This document shows, piece by piece, positions 35,451 to 44,207 of a DNA stretch of 64,000 nucleotides (within the stretch, counting starts at the first letter, position 1; each line of letters begins with the position of its first letter). The DNA lies in contig AP026073.1 of the NCBI GenBank assembly GCA_024349765.1, positions 6,758,001-6,822,000 on the forward strand, given 5' to 3'. The notes under the pieces were generated by a model. That model was not told where the DNA came from. It saw only the letters and a program-made list of their open reading frames with translations, and ran no database searches. A program made the translations under genes and the position numbers. The stretch comes from Streptomyces nigrescens. Its GTDB lineage: Bacteria > Actinomycetota > Actinomycetes > Streptomycetales > Streptomycetaceae.

Positions 35451-37118
35451 TCAACCGGACAACCCCGCCTTCTTGGCCAGGGCCGTGAAGGCCGTCCAGG
35501 ACAGCGCCGGCGTCCGCGGGTCCCAGGTCTTCTGCGCCAGTGCCGCCAGCGGCATCCGGATCCCGGCGGCCACCTGCGGTGCGGTCTGCGCCTGGGACCG
35601 GTCGCACCAGATCGCGAAGCGCGCGCCGGGGATCCGGTCCGGCCCGGTCATGGAGGCGGGGACGTTCACCGCCCGGGTGCCGCGGATGACCGTCGGCGTC
35701 CAGTCCCGATAGATGCGCTCGCCGGTGGGATAGGTGAACTGGTTGGGCTGGCCGAGGACGTAGTAGAGGTACTCGTCGTTGAAGTTCAGCACGTTGCGAC
35801 CCTCCTTCAGGAACGCCTCGGGGGGCCGCTTGCCGATCTCCTTGCCGGTCCAGTAGGCGACCGTCCGGTTCTTGTCGGCGGAGACCACCCCGCCGGTGAA
35901 GAAGCCGTCGTTCCAGGCCTCGATCCGGTTCTTGCCCTGGCCCTCGACGGTCTTCTGCCGGTCGTTGAGCCAGCCGGTGGTCAGGTCCTCGATGGTGCCG
36001 TTGTTCCCGTACTTCTGCCGCGCGGCCCGGGCCAGCTGCGGGTACGAGGTGGACGGCGAGGACGACATCAGCGCCTGGTACTCGTCACCGCCCAGGTGCC
36101 AGTAGGCGGGGGCGCCCTTGGGGTTGGTGAACAGCTGGCTCATCTCGCGCAGCAGCGAGTCGATCAGCGGACCGGCCTTGGGGTTGGAGATGTCGATCGC
36201 GCCCCGGATCACCCGGCCCGAGGCGTTGCGCAGCTGGAGGTCGGGAAAGTGGTCCAGCACGGCGCCGAGGTGGCCGGGCGAGTCCAGTTCCGGGACGACG
36301 GAGATGTGCAGGCTGCGGGCGAGCGCGATGATCCGGCGGACCTGGGCCTTGGTGAGGTGGTCGGCGGAGACCACCTCGGGGTGGGTGTCGCTCTGGATGC
36401 GGAAGCCCTGGTCGTCGGAGAAGTGCAGCTGGAACTGGTTGAGCTTGAGGTCGGCGATCTCCCGCAGCCGGGCGTTGATCCAGCCCTCGGTGAACGGCTT
36501 GCGGGCGTTGTCCAGCGACATTCCGCGCTGCGGCCGGCCCGGGCGGTCGTTGATGGTGCCCTCGGGGAGCCCGCCGGCGGCGCGGACGGCCTGCTTGATC
36601 GTGCGGGTGCCGTAGAAAATTCCGGCGTCGGTGGGGGCCGTGAGAGTGAGCCGGGTCCCTTCGGCGGTGAGGGTGTAGGCCTCGTCGGCGGCGCCCTGGA
36701 CGGGCAGGTTGTTGCCCTGTTTTCCGCCATTCTTCCCGGAGAGCTTCACCTCGATGTCTCCGGGGCGTACCGGCTCGTCGCCGTAGACGACGGTCAGGCC
36801 GCCCAGGTCACGGGCCATCAGGGCGGCCTCGTCGGCGACGTTGCTCCCCTTGCCGGCCGGGACCACCACCCGGGCTCCCTTGGAGGGGCGCCAGCCGCGC
36901 CCCTCGGCCCGGCGGAAATCGCGTACGGCCGGGATGACCTGCGGCGTTCCCGTCACCGGCGCCCAGCTGGGGGTCGCTGCGGCCGAGGGGTTCACCTTGG
37001 CGCTGGTGCTGCCGGGGGACTCGGTGTCGGCGGAGTGGGAGCAGCCGGTGAGCAGCAGCGCGCCGGTGAGCGCCGCGGCCGGCAGCGCGGCGCGCGACGG
37101 CCGCATCGGGTTCGACAT
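35451..37118 (-). CDS. Beta-N-acetylhexosaminidase, GH20 lipoprotein
   Basis: Secreted exo-glycosidase releasing GlcNAc/GalNAc from chitin or wall oligosaccharides. 555 residues with signal peptide and lipobox 'LTGALLLTGCSHSAD', so anchored at Cys ~22. A GH20b-like N-terminal domain precedes the barrel, which contains 'PQRGMSLDNARKPFTEGWIN', 'LNQFQLHFSDDQGFRIQSDT' and the catalytic Asp-Glu pair in 'YWHLGGDEYQ'. The ATG at 37118 has AGGA 8-9 nt upstream; 34 additional in-frame residues before it are not signal-like. It stands alone, with no obvious DasR-type operator that I could recognise upstream. Confidence 0.92.
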   Translation of the reverse strand: MSNPMRPSRAALPAAALTGALLLTGCSHSADTESPGSTSAKVNPSAAATPSWAPVTGTPQVIPAVRDFRRAEGRGWRPSKGARVVVPAGKGSNVADEAALMARDLGGLTVVYGDEPVRPGDIEVKLSGKNGGKQGNNLPVQGAADEAYTLTAEGTRLTLTAPTDAGIFYGTRTIKQAVRAAGGLPEGTINDRPGRPQRGMSLDNARKPFTEGWINARLREIADLKLNQFQLHFSDDQGFRIQSDTHPEVVSADHLTKAQVRRIIALARSLHISVVPELDSPGHLGAVLDHFPDLQLRNASGRVIRGAIDISNPKAGPLIDSLLREMSQLFTNPKGAPAYWHLGGDEYQALMSSSPSTSYPQLARAARQKYGNNGTIEDLTTGWLNDRQKTVEGQGKNRIEAWNDGFFTGGVVSADKNRTVAYWTGKEIGKRPPEAFLKEGRNVLNFNDEYLYYVLGQPNQFTYPTGERIYRDWTPTVIRGTRAVNVPASMTGPDRIPGARFAIWCDRSQAQTAPQVAAGIRMPLAALAQKTWDPRTPALSWTAFTALAKKAGLSG

Positions 37119-37543
37119 CGTGCAATCCTCACTTTTCGGTGCGAAGGCATTGCCAGGTGTGCGGGGCCGGTCGTCCACCGGATGCGCCGAGGCTCTCCCC
37201 TCCGGGTGAAATTCGCGCATCCGTCGGACAGCTGTCGACAGGCGTCGTTAGCGTGGCGTCCTCGTTCGTCACCCCTTTCCCAGGGCTCTCCTGGAACCAC
37301 CGGATACCGCCGGGGTGTCGTGTTCCACGCACCACCGCCACACCCGTCGCCGCTTCGTTCCGCGTCCCGGCGTCGGTCCGCTTCCCTCAGCTTCCGTCAG
37401 TCGCCCGCCCCGCACCTGTCGAAAAGACCCGATCGCATCCGTCCGAGGAGCCCACGCTGTCCGGTGACACCCCGGCCGCCCGGCCGACGCTGCGCCCCCA
37501 GCCCGCACGGTGCGGCATACCTTCGCAGGTCCCCTCCGCCGCC
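37119..37543. other. Divergent intergenic region, GH20 lipoprotein / uraD-like gene
   Basis: 425 bp with both promoters presumably inside. The plus-strand frame of the decarboxylase is open from 37139, but its first 135 codons have a composition rich in Pro/Arg/Ser and resemble nothing, so I treat them as non-coding. No repeats or clear operators are visible. Confidence 0.4.
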
Positions 37544-38032
37544 GTGCCCCGGCCCCGCCCCGACGGCACGGGGCTGCGCCGCCTCAACGCCCTGGACCGG
37601 GACGGCGCCCTGGCCGCGCTGCTGCGCTGCTGCGGCAGCCGCGAGTGGGCCGGTCAGCTCGCCGACCGGCGCCCGTACCGGGATCCGGAGGCGCTGCTCG
37701 CCGCCGCCGACCGGGTGTTCGCCGGCCTCCCGGCGGCCGGCCTGGACGAGGCACTCGCCGCCGAGTCCCCGCCGCGGCCGCCGACCGGCGCCCACGGACT
37801 CGGCACACCGGCCGCCCGTACCGCCCTGAATGCCGCATACGCCGCATACGAGCAGCGCTTCCGTCACGCTTTCGTGATCTGCCTGGACGGCTGCCGGGAG
37901 GAGGAGGCGCTCGACCAGATCCTGTTCGGCATCCGCATACGGCTGGGCAACGGCCCGGACGAGGAGCGGGCGGCCACCGCGGAGCAGCTCCGGCGGGTGG
38001 CCCGCGGCCGGCTGCGCCGCCTCGCGGCCTGA
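37544..38032 (+). CDS. OHCU decarboxylase (UraD-like)
   Basis: 2-oxo-4-hydroxy-4-carboxy-5-ureidoimidazoline decarboxylase, third step of urate breakdown to allantoin. The 162-residue protein shows the family layout: 'LRRLNALDRDGALAALLRCC', 'SREWAGQLADRRPYRDPEAL', 'AYEQRFRHAFVICLDGC', then a C-terminal 'IRLGNGPDEERAATAEQLRR'. The usual catalytic His and 'HPxIG' block is not obvious; 'SPPRPPTGAHGLG' stands at its place. Substrate specificity or activity is therefore uncertain. The start is uncertain: GTG at 37544 gives a normal family length. No other urate genes lie nearby. Confidence 0.75.
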   Translation: MPRPRPDGTGLRRLNALDRDGALAALLRCCGSREWAGQLADRRPYRDPEALLAAADRVFAGLPAAGLDEALAAESPPRPPTGAHGLGTPAARTALNAAYAAYEQRFRHAFVICLDGCREEEALDQILFGIRIRLGNGPDEERAATAEQLRRVARGRLRRLAA

Positions 38033-38110
38033 GACCGGCGCCCGCCACCGACACGGGCCCGAGCGCGCAGCAATCACGCCGTACGACCCGTAAAGGGCCG
38101 GTTCGTCCTT

Positions 38111-38144
38111 GTGTGATAGCCCGTTGGTGCCTGTTTGATCACAC
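38111..38144. promoter_or_regulatory. Inverted repeat in the sdh promoter region
   Basis: GTGTGAT (38111-38117) and ATCACAC (38138-38144) are exact inverse copies 20 nt apart, about 130-165 bp before sdhC in an otherwise plain A+T-richer stretch. It resembles split CRP-type half-sites (TGTGA / TCACA) with unusually wide spacing. The protein that binds it, if any, is unknown. Confidence 0.45.
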
Positions 38145-38276
38145 CTAAGGACCCCCGCGCGAGGAACCGACAGCTCGTCGATACGATGACGAGCGGCCGG
38201 TGGACCGTACCCGGCCGGGCCCGACCGACAGAGAAGCCGGCTGGCGCCCCAATCCCCGCTCCCGGAGGGTTTTTCC

Positions 38277-38657
38277 GTGCCGGCTGGAACGCTGTACCGC
38301 GGCCGGGAAGGCATGTGGTCCTGGGTGGCTCACCGAGTCACCGGCGTCCTCATCTTCTTCTTCCTGTTCGTACACGTCCTCGACACCGCTCTCGTCCGCG
38401 TCTCCCCCGACGCGTACGACAACGTCGTTGCGACCTACAAGACGCCGATCGTCAATGTGATGGAGTACGGCCTGGTGGCCGCCATCCTCTTCCACGCGCT
38501 CAACGGCCTGCGGGTCGTCCTGGTCGACTTCTGGTCGAAGGGCCCGAGGTACCAGAAGCAGATGCTGTGGACCGTCGTGGGTGTCTGGGTCGTGCTGATG
38601 GCCGGTGCCTTCTACCCCGTGCTGCAGCACACGCTGCGCACGCTGTTCGGGAGCTGA
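38277..38657 (+). CDS. sdhC: Succinate dehydrogenase cytochrome b556 subunit
   Basis: Membrane anchor of complex II, 126 residues, three hydrophobic helices. 'GTLYRGREGMWSWVAHRVTG' holds the conserved Ser/Arg quinone-side segment, and 'AAILFHALNGLRVVLVDFW' includes the heme-ligand region His. The GTG start follows GGAGGG with typical spacing. First gene of sdhCDAB, 6 bp from sdhD. Confidence 0.95.
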   Translation: MPAGTLYRGREGMWSWVAHRVTGVLIFFFLFVHVLDTALVRVSPDAYDNVVATYKTPIVNVMEYGLVAAILFHALNGLRVVLVDFWSKGPRYQKQMLWTVVGVWVVLMAGAFYPVLQHTLRTLFGS

Positions 38658-38663
38658 CGCGAG

Positions 38664-39140
38664 ATGTCCGCTGAAACCACTTCCGCAGACGCCACCGCGA
38701 GCGACGTCCGCCTCTACGACGTGGACAACCCGGCCCCGGTCATCGAGCCGCCGCGCAAGCGCACCAAGAAGACCGGCCGCGCCTCCCGGGGCAACTTCGA
38801 GATGCAGGCCTGGCTGTTCATGCGGCTGTCCGGCATCGTGCTGGTCGTCCTGGTCCTGGGCCACCTGCTGATCCAGCTCGTGCTCGACGGCGGTGTCTCC
38901 AAGATCGGCTTCGCCTTCGTCGCCGGCCGCTGGGCCTCGCCGTTCTGGCAGGTCTGGGACCTGCTGATGCTGTGGCTGGCCATGCTGCACGGCGCCAACG
39001 GCCTGCGCACCGTCATCAACGACTACGCGCAGCGGGACAACACCCGCTTCTGGCTGAAGATGCTGCTGTACACCGCGACGGTGTTCACCGTCCTGCTGGG
39101 CACGCTGGTGATCTTCACCTTCGACCCGAACATCTCCTGA
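38664..39140 (+). CDS. sdhD: Succinate dehydrogenase hydrophobic membrane anchor subunit
   Basis: Second membrane subunit of complex II, 158 residues. A ~45-residue polar N-terminal tail ('[20 protein letters not shown]') precedes three helices: '[20 protein letters not shown]', '[20 protein letters not shown]' and '[20 protein letters not shown]'. The His of 'VLGHLLIQL' and of 'MLHGANG' are candidates for heme/quinone contacts. The ATG lies directly behind sdhC and 20 bp before sdhA. Confidence 0.94.
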   Translation: MSAETTSADATASDVRLYDVDNPAPVIEPPRKRTKKTGRASRGNFEMQAWLFMRLSGIVLVVLVLGHLLIQLVLDGGVSKIGFAFVAGRWASPFWQVWDLLMLWLAMLHGANGLRTVINDYAQRDNTRFWLKMLLYTATVFTVLLGTLVIFTFDPNIS

Positions 39141-39160
39141 AGCCGGGGCTGACTGGAACC

Positions 39161-40915
39161 ATGAAGATCCACAAGTACGACACCGTCATCGTCGGCGCCG
39201 GCGGCGCGGGCATGCGTGCCGCCATCGAGGCGACCAAGCGCAGCCGCACCGCGGTCCTGACGAAGCTCTACCCGACCCGCTCCCACACCGGCGCCGCCCA
39301 GGGCGGTATGGCCGCCGCCCTCGCGAACGTCGAGGAGGACAACTGGGAGTGGCACACCTTCGACACGGTCAAGGGCGGTGACTACCTGGTCGACCAGGAC
39401 GCCGCCGAGATCCTGGCGAAGGAGGCCATCGACTCGGTCCTCGACCTGGAGAAGATGGGCCTGCCGTTCAACCGCACGCCGGACGGCACGATCGACCAGC
39501 GCCGCTTCGGCGGTCACTCCCGCAACCACGGTGAGGCCCCGGTCCGCCGGTCCTGCTACGCCGCGGACCGCACCGGCCACATGATCCTCCAGACGCTGTA
39601 CCAGAACTGCGTCAAGGAGGGCGTGGAGTTCTTCAACGAGTTCTACGTCCTCGACCAGCTGATCACCGAGGTCGACGGCGTCAAGAAGTCGGCCGGTGTG
39701 GTGGCGTACGAGCTCGCCACCGGCGAGATCCACGTCTTCCAGGCGAAGGCCGTCATCTACGCCTCCGGCGGCTGCGGCAAGTTCTTCAAGGTGACCTCCA
39801 ACGCGCACACCCTGACCGGTGACGGCCAGGCCGCCGTCTACCGCCGCGGGCTGCCGCTGGAGGACATGGAGTTCTTCCAGTTCCACCCGACCGGCATCTG
39901 GCGGATGGGCATCCTGCTGACGGAGGGCGCCCGCGGTGAGGGCGGCATCCTCCGCAACAAGGACGGCGAGCGCTTCATGGAGAAGTACGCGCCGGTCATG
40001 AAGGACCTCGCGTCCCGTGACGTCGTCTCGCGCTCCATCTACACCGAGATCCGCGAGGGCCGCGGCTGCGGTCCCGAGGGCGACCACGTCTACCTCGACC
40101 TGACGCACCTTCCGCCGGAGCAGCTGGACGCCAAGCTCCCGGACATCACCGAGTTCGCGCGCACGTACCTCGGCATCGAGCCCTACACGGACCCGATCCC
40201 GATCCAGCCGACCGCGCACTACGCCATGGGCGGCATCCCGACCAACGTCGAGGGTGAGGTCCTGGCGGACAACACCACGGTCGTCCCGGGCCTGTACGCG
40301 GCCGGCGAGGTCGCCTGCGTCTCCGTGCACGGCGCCAACCGCCTCGGCACCAACTCGCTGCTGGACATCAACGTCTTCGGCCGCCGGGCCGGCATCGCGG
40401 CGGCGGAGTACTCGGCCACCGCCGACTTCGTCGAGCTCCCCGAGGACCCGGCGAAGCTGGTCCAGGAGCAGGTCGAGCGGCTGCGCACCGCCACCGGCAG
40501 CGAGCGGGTCACCGAGATCCGCAAGGAGCTGCAGGAGACCATGGACGCCAACGTGATGGTGTTCCGCACCGAGCAGACGATCAAGACCGCGGTCGAGAAG
40601 ATCGGCGAGCTGCGCGAGCGGTACCTGAACGTGTCCATCCAGGACAAGGGCAAGCGGTTCAACACCGACCTGCTGGAGGCCATCGAGCTGGGCAACCTGC
40701 TCGACCTGGCCGAGGTCATGGCCGTGTCCGCACTGGCCCGCAAGGAGTCCCGCGGCGGTCACTACCGCGAGGACTACCCCAACCGCGACGACGTCAACTT
40801 CATGCGGCACACCATGGCGTACCGCGAGGTGGGCGACGACGGCGCCGAGTCGATCCGTCTCGACTACAAGCCGGTCGTGCAGACCCGCTACCAGCCGATG
40901 GAGCGTAAGTACTGA
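39161..40915 (+). CDS. sdhA: Succinate dehydrogenase flavoprotein subunit
   Basis: Oxidises succinate to fumarate with covalently bound FAD. 584 residues. The FAD Rossmann motif '[20 protein letters not shown]' starts at residue 5. '[16 protein letters not shown]' is the covalent FAD-His segment. 'FQFHPTGIW', '[20 protein letters not shown]' and '[20 protein letters not shown]' are active-site blocks. Its TGA overlaps the sdhB ATG by one base. Codon usage is extremely biased toward C/G third positions, as expected of a highly expressed gene. Confidence 0.98.
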   Translation: MKIHKYDTVIVGAGGAGMRAAIEATKRSRTAVLTKLYPTRSHTGAAQGGMAAALANVEEDNWEWHTFDTVKGGDYLVDQDAAEILAKEAIDSVLDLEKMGLPFNRTPDGTIDQRRFGGHSRNHGEAPVRRSCYAADRTGHMILQTLYQNCVKEGVEFFNEFYVLDQLITEVDGVKKSAGVVAYELATGEIHVFQAKAVIYASGGCGKFFKVTSNAHTLTGDGQAAVYRRGLPLEDMEFFQFHPTGIWRMGILLTEGARGEGGILRNKDGERFMEKYAPVMKDLASRDVVSRSIYTEIREGRGCGPEGDHVYLDLTHLPPEQLDAKLPDITEFARTYLGIEPYTDPIPIQPTAHYAMGGIPTNVEGEVLADNTTVVPGLYAAGEVACVSVHGANRLGTNSLLDINVFGRRAGIAAAEYSATADFVELPEDPAKLVQEQVERLRTATGSERVTEIRKELQETMDANVMVFRTEQTIKTAVEKIGELRERYLNVSIQDKGKRFNTDLLEAIELGNLLDLAEVMAVSALARKESRGGHYREDYPNRDDVNFMRHTMAYREVGDDGAESIRLDYKPVVQTRYQPMERKY

Positions 40916-41691
40916 TGGCTACCCCGACCCTGGACAAGGCGGCCGAGGCCGGCCAGCCCGAGCCCGGCTTCGCCGACTCCCCGTACATCACGGTCACCTT
41001 CCGGATCCGCCGGTTCAACCCGGAGGTCTCCGAGGAGGCCAGCTGGCAGGACTTCCAGCTGGAGATCGACCCCAAGGAGCGCGTCCTGGACGCCCTCCAC
41101 AAGATCAAGTGGGAGCTGGACGGGTCGCTGACCTTCCGCCGTTCCTGCGCCCACGGCATCTGCGGTTCGGACGCCATGCGGATCAACGGCCGCAACCGTC
41201 TCGCCTGCAAGACGCTGATCAAGGACATCAACCCGGAGAAGCCGATCACGGTCGAGGCCATCAAGGGCCTGACGGTGCTGAAGGACCTTGTCGTCGACAT
41301 GGAGCCCTTCTTCCAGGCGTACCGGGACGTGATGCCCTTCCTCATCACGACCGGCAACGAGCCGACCCGTGAGCGCCGGCAGTCCGCCGAGGACCGCGAG
41401 CGCTTCGACGACACCACCAAGTGCATCCTGTGCGCCGCCTGCACGTCCTCGTGCCCGGTGTTCTGGAACGACGGCCAGTACTTCGGCCCGGCGGCGATCG
41501 TCAACGCGCACCGCTTCATCTTCGACTCGCGCGACGAGGGCGGCGAGCAGCGCCTGGAGATCCTCAACGACAAGGACGGCGTCTGGCGCTGCCGGACGAC
41601 CTTCAACTGCTCCGAGGCGTGCCCGCGTGGCATCGAGGTCACCAAGGCCATCCAGGAGGTCAAGCGGGCGCTGATCACGCGGCGCTTCTAG
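40915..41691 (+). CDS. sdhB: Succinate dehydrogenase iron-sulfur subunit
   Basis: Electron-transfer subunit of complex II, 258 residues. The 2Fe-2S cluster is bound in 'RRSCAHGICGSDAMRINGRN' plus 'LACKTL'. The 4Fe-4S/3Fe-4S clusters are bound by 'CILCAACTSSCPVFW' and 'CSEACPRGIEVTKAI'. It starts in the sdhA stop codon. A strong hairpin 70-105 bp downstream ends the operon. Confidence 0.98.
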   Translation: MATPTLDKAAEAGQPEPGFADSPYITVTFRIRRFNPEVSEEASWQDFQLEIDPKERVLDALHKIKWELDGSLTFRRSCAHGICGSDAMRINGRNRLACKTLIKDINPEKPITVEAIKGLTVLKDLVVDMEPFFQAYRDVMPFLITTGNEPTRERRQSAEDRERFDDTTKCILCAACTSSCPVFWNDGQYFGPAAIVNAHRFIFDSRDEGGEQRLEILNDKDGVWRCRTTFNCSEACPRGIEVTKAIQEVKRALITRRF

Positions 41692-41700
41692 TACCGCCGT

Positions 41701-42549
41701 TCAGCGCCGGACGGCGGCCCGGGCCGTGGCCCGGACGCCGGCCGGGACCGGAACGTCCCCGAGGGCCCCGCCCCCGTACGCACGGGAGCGGGGCCCTTCG
41801 GCGTGCCCGGCCGCGGCGCGGGGCCCTCCGGCGGGTCCGGCCGGCTCCCGTTCCGCCGCCGGGTAGACCAGCACCGGCGGCAGCGCGTCGTCCACCAGCG
41901 CGATGGGCACGCCCCGGCAGAAGTACGAGGGCACGAACACCAGCCCCCGCCCCTGGAGGAACAGCTCCCGCTCCACCGGGTACGCCACCTCCAGCACCGG
42001 CGGCCGCCAGCGCATCACCGGCCCGAACGTCCGCAGCATCGCCTCCGCGCCGGACTGCGCCAGGGCGTGCACCCGCAACGCCCGGTCCGCGCCCACCCGC
42101 CCGGCGATCCGCGGCCAGGCCGGCGCGACCGCCAGGTGGTGGTACGTGCGCAGGTTGCGCGCCAGTTGGCGCAGCGCGGCCGGTTCGCCCTCCCCGATGC
42201 CGCGCGCCTCGCCCGGCAGCGCCCGGTGCCCCGCCAGCAGCGCCACCTCGGCGCGCAGCCGCGTGCGCGGGGTGCGCATCACCGCCTCCAGCCCCGGTTC
42301 GACGCCCTCCAGCGCCGCGTAGGGCGTGAGGAAGTCCGGGAAGTAGCCGCGCAGCGGCACCAGCGGGAACAGGGTCCGCACCGGCCCGGGGCCGTGCCGC
42401 ACCGCATGCTGGCGCCAGGCGGCCAGCGCCGGCTCGCCGCGGTCCTCCCGCAGGATCTGCAGGCTCAGCGCGGTCTCCCAGAGCGGGTCGGCACCCTCCG
42501 CCACTCTGGTACGCGCCAGATCCTGCCCGGTGAAGTGCACTCGTAACAC
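41701..42549 (-). pseudogene. DUF5937-type ArsR-like regulator lacking its HTH domain
   Basis: From the GTG at 42549 (AGGGGG upstream) the protein reads 'VLRVHFTGQDLARTRVAEGA', 'YFPDFLTPYAALEGVEPGLE' and 'VERELFLQGRGLVFVPSYFC', the N-terminal DUF5937 domain of ArsR-type Streptomyces regulators. In the relatives I know, ~80-90 residues of winged helix follow 'LVYP'. Here the frame becomes Gly/Pro/Arg-rich within ~15 residues and runs through the sdh terminator hairpin to a stop 10 bp from sdhB. No other frame contains the missing HTH, so it seems deleted rather than frameshifted. The product could still bind a ligand but not DNA in the usual way. Confidence 0.65.
41763..41796. terminator. sdh operon terminator
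   Basis: A 14-bp stem (41763-41776 with 41783-41796, one mismatch) with a 6-nt loop, followed by CTTCG. It lies 72 bp after sdhB and inside the tail of the opposing regulator remnant. Confidence 0.8.
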
Positions 42550-42667
42550 GGCAGCCCCCTGCTTCCCCACCGCTCCCCCGAACGGCGTGCACACGAGGAT
42601 CGGCCGGGCGGGCGGGTCATGGCAAGCGGAAAGCGCAAGAAGCTTTACGGCCTTCTTGGGGCGGGCG

Positions 42668-42732
42668 CGTCCTTGGCGGGTGGGCGGGCGTCCTTGCCGT
42701 GTGGGCGGGCGCGCCCTTGCCGTGTGGGCGGG
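42668..42732. repeat. 21-23 bp direct repeat, three copies
   Basis: CGTCCTTGgCGgGTGGGCGGG (42668-42688), CGTCCTTGcCGtGTGGGCGGG (42689-42709) and a diverged third copy (42710-42732) stand in tandem between the MerR gene's 3' end and the regulator remnant. Non-coding; meaning unknown. Confidence 0.7.
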
Positions 42733-42770
42733 CCCGCCCGGGGCACCGGCCGCCGTCCCGGGCGGGGCGC

Positions 42771-43169
42771 TCAGGCCGAGCGCAGGGCCAGGGCCGCCAG
42801 CGCCTCGTCCTCGGCCTGCCGCTGCCGCATGGTCCGCGCGTACGCCTCCAGAGCGGCCCTGCGCCGCGCCAACTCCTCAATTTCCGCGTCGAGTTGGGCC
42901 ATCCGCCGCGCCACCACCCCACTGGAGTGGGTGCACGGCACCAGCCCGGGGCCGCCCTGGGCGCAGGGCAGCAGGCCGCGGATCTCGTCGGTGTTCAGAC
43001 CCGCGGCGAGCATCTCCCGGATCCGCCGGACGCTCTCCACCGCCTCCTCACCGCGATAGCGCCGATAGCCGTTCGCATCCCGCTCGGCGCTCAGCAACCC
43101 CTGCTGCTCGTAGTAGCGCAGCACCCGCACGCTGGCCCCCGTACGCCGCGACAACTCACCGATCCGCAT
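42771..43169 (-). CDS. MerR family transcriptional regulator
   Basis: 132 residues. The N-terminal winged HTH 'MRIGELSRRTGASVRVLRYY' and 'EQQGLLSAERDANGYRRY' matches the family, followed by a coiled-coil dimerisation helix ('RRMAQLDAEIEELARRRAAL'). Two Cys ('LPCAQGGPGLVPCTH') between the domains may sense metal or redox. It is divergent from an alpha/beta hydrolase gene whose promoter has the elongated spacer and dyad expected for MerR control. Confidence 0.9.
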   Translation of the reverse strand: MRIGELSRRTGASVRVLRYYEQQGLLSAERDANGYRRYRGEEAVESVRRIREMLAAGLNTDEIRGLLPCAQGGPGLVPCTHSSGVVARRMAQLDAEIEELARRRAALEAYARTMRQRQAEDEALAALALRSA

Positions 43170-43266
43170 CCGACCGACCCCTCTTCGTACCGAATCCTCG
43201 TACCGCATCCGCGTACCGGCCCAGCGGCCCGGAGATCGGCCACCACCTTCCGTTCTGGCCGCCGAC

Positions 43267-43298
43267 TTGACCCTGACACCGGTGTCACACTGCAACCT
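43267..43298 (+). promoter_or_regulatory. MerR-type promoter of the alpha/beta hydrolase gene
   Basis: -35 TTGACC (43267-43272) and -10 CAACCT (43293-43298) are 20 bp apart, longer than the usual 17-18 bp and characteristic of MerR activation. The perfect 14-bp palindrome TGACACCGGTGTCA (43274-43287) lies in the spacer. Seven nt separate the -10 from the hydrolase ATG, implying a leaderless message. Confidence 0.8.
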
Positions 43299-43305
43299 CT
43301 TCCGC

Positions 43306-44118
43306 ATGACGCAGATTCCCGCATCCTCGACCACCCTTCCGAAGCTGGCCACCACCGTCGCCGGTGACCCCGCCGGGCCCGGCCTCCTGCTGGCCCACGG
43401 CGCGACCGGCAGCGTCAAAAGCAACTACGGCGACCTCATACCGGCCCTGACCGCCACCGGCCACCACGTCGTGGCCCCCGACTACCCCGGCTCGGGCAAC
43501 ACCCCGCGCGCCACCGGCCCGTTGGAGCTGGACGCCCTGGCCGACGCCCTGGTCGCCGAGGCCACCGCGGCCGGTATGGACACCTTCACCCTGATCGGCT
43601 ACTCCATGGGCTCCGCCGTGGCCGTACGGGCCGCGGCCCGGCACCCCGAACGGGTCCGCGGGCTGGTCCTGACCGCCGGTCTCGCCAAGGCGGACGCCCG
43701 GACCACGGTCTGGCTCGACCTCTGGCTGCACCTCCTGGAGCGCGGGGATCACGTCGGCTTCGCCCAGGTGCGGGCCCTCAGCGGCCTGGCCCCCGAGAGG
43801 TTCAACGCCCTCTCCCCCGCCGAGCGCGCGGCCGTCCTGGACCCCGACCCGTCCCTGCCGCCCGCCGGCTCGGCCGAACAGGCCGCGCTGGTACGCGTCC
43901 TGGACACCACCGCCGACCTGCCCGCGATCACCGTGCCCACCCTGGTCATCGCCACCACCCTGGACACCCTGCTGCACCCGTCCCACTCCCGATACCTGGC
44001 CGACCACATCCCCGGCGCCGAGTACGCGGAGATCGCCACCGGGCACCTCCCGTTCGTCGAACGGCCGGCGGAGTGGCAGGAGTTGATCCACACCTTCCTG
44101 GCCAAGCACGCACTGTGA
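43306..44118 (+). CDS. Alpha/beta hydrolase
   Basis: 270 residues with a standard alpha/beta hydrolase fold. The oxyanion-side 'GLLLAHGATGS' is followed by the nucleophile elbow 'LIGYSMGSAVAVRAA' (Ser), the acid-loop region near 'LVIATTLDTLLHP', and the catalytic His in 'IATGHLPFVERP'. The ATG at 43306 is fixed by the promoter 7 nt upstream. Expression is probably induced through the divergent MerR regulator. The substrate is unknown. Confidence 0.88.
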   Translation: MTQIPASSTTLPKLATTVAGDPAGPGLLLAHGATGSVKSNYGDLIPALTATGHHVVAPDYPGSGNTPRATGPLELDALADALVAEATAAGMDTFTLIGYSMGSAVAVRAAARHPERVRGLVLTAGLAKADARTTVWLDLWLHLLERGDHVGFAQVRALSGLAPERFNALSPAERAAVLDPDPSLPPAGSAEQAALVRVLDTTADLPAITVPTLVIATTLDTLLHPSHSRYLADHIPGAEYAEIATGHLPFVERPAEWQELIHTFLAKHAL

Positions 44119-44207
44119 GGCGGCGGTCCGGTACTCACGAACGTTCCTGTCGTCCCCTGACTTTCGTCAGTACCGTCCGCGCACCGCCGTCCTTACGCTC
44201 GACCCCC

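Noticed and set aside
37119-37200. DasR (dre) operator for the hexosaminidase gene
   Set aside because: I looked for the ACTGGTCTAGACCAGT-type palindrome upstream of the GH20 gene and found no convincing match.
37139-37543. N-terminal extension of the UraD-like protein by 135 residues
   Set aside because: The extension is Pro/Arg/Ser-rich and matches nothing; the GTG at 37544 gives the normal family length.
34938-37829. 963-codon plus-strand frame spanning the tandem repeat, GH20 antisense and uraD start
   Set aside because: It crosses a non-coding 98-bp tandem repeat in different phases and is antisense to an intact GH20 gene; not a real giant protein.
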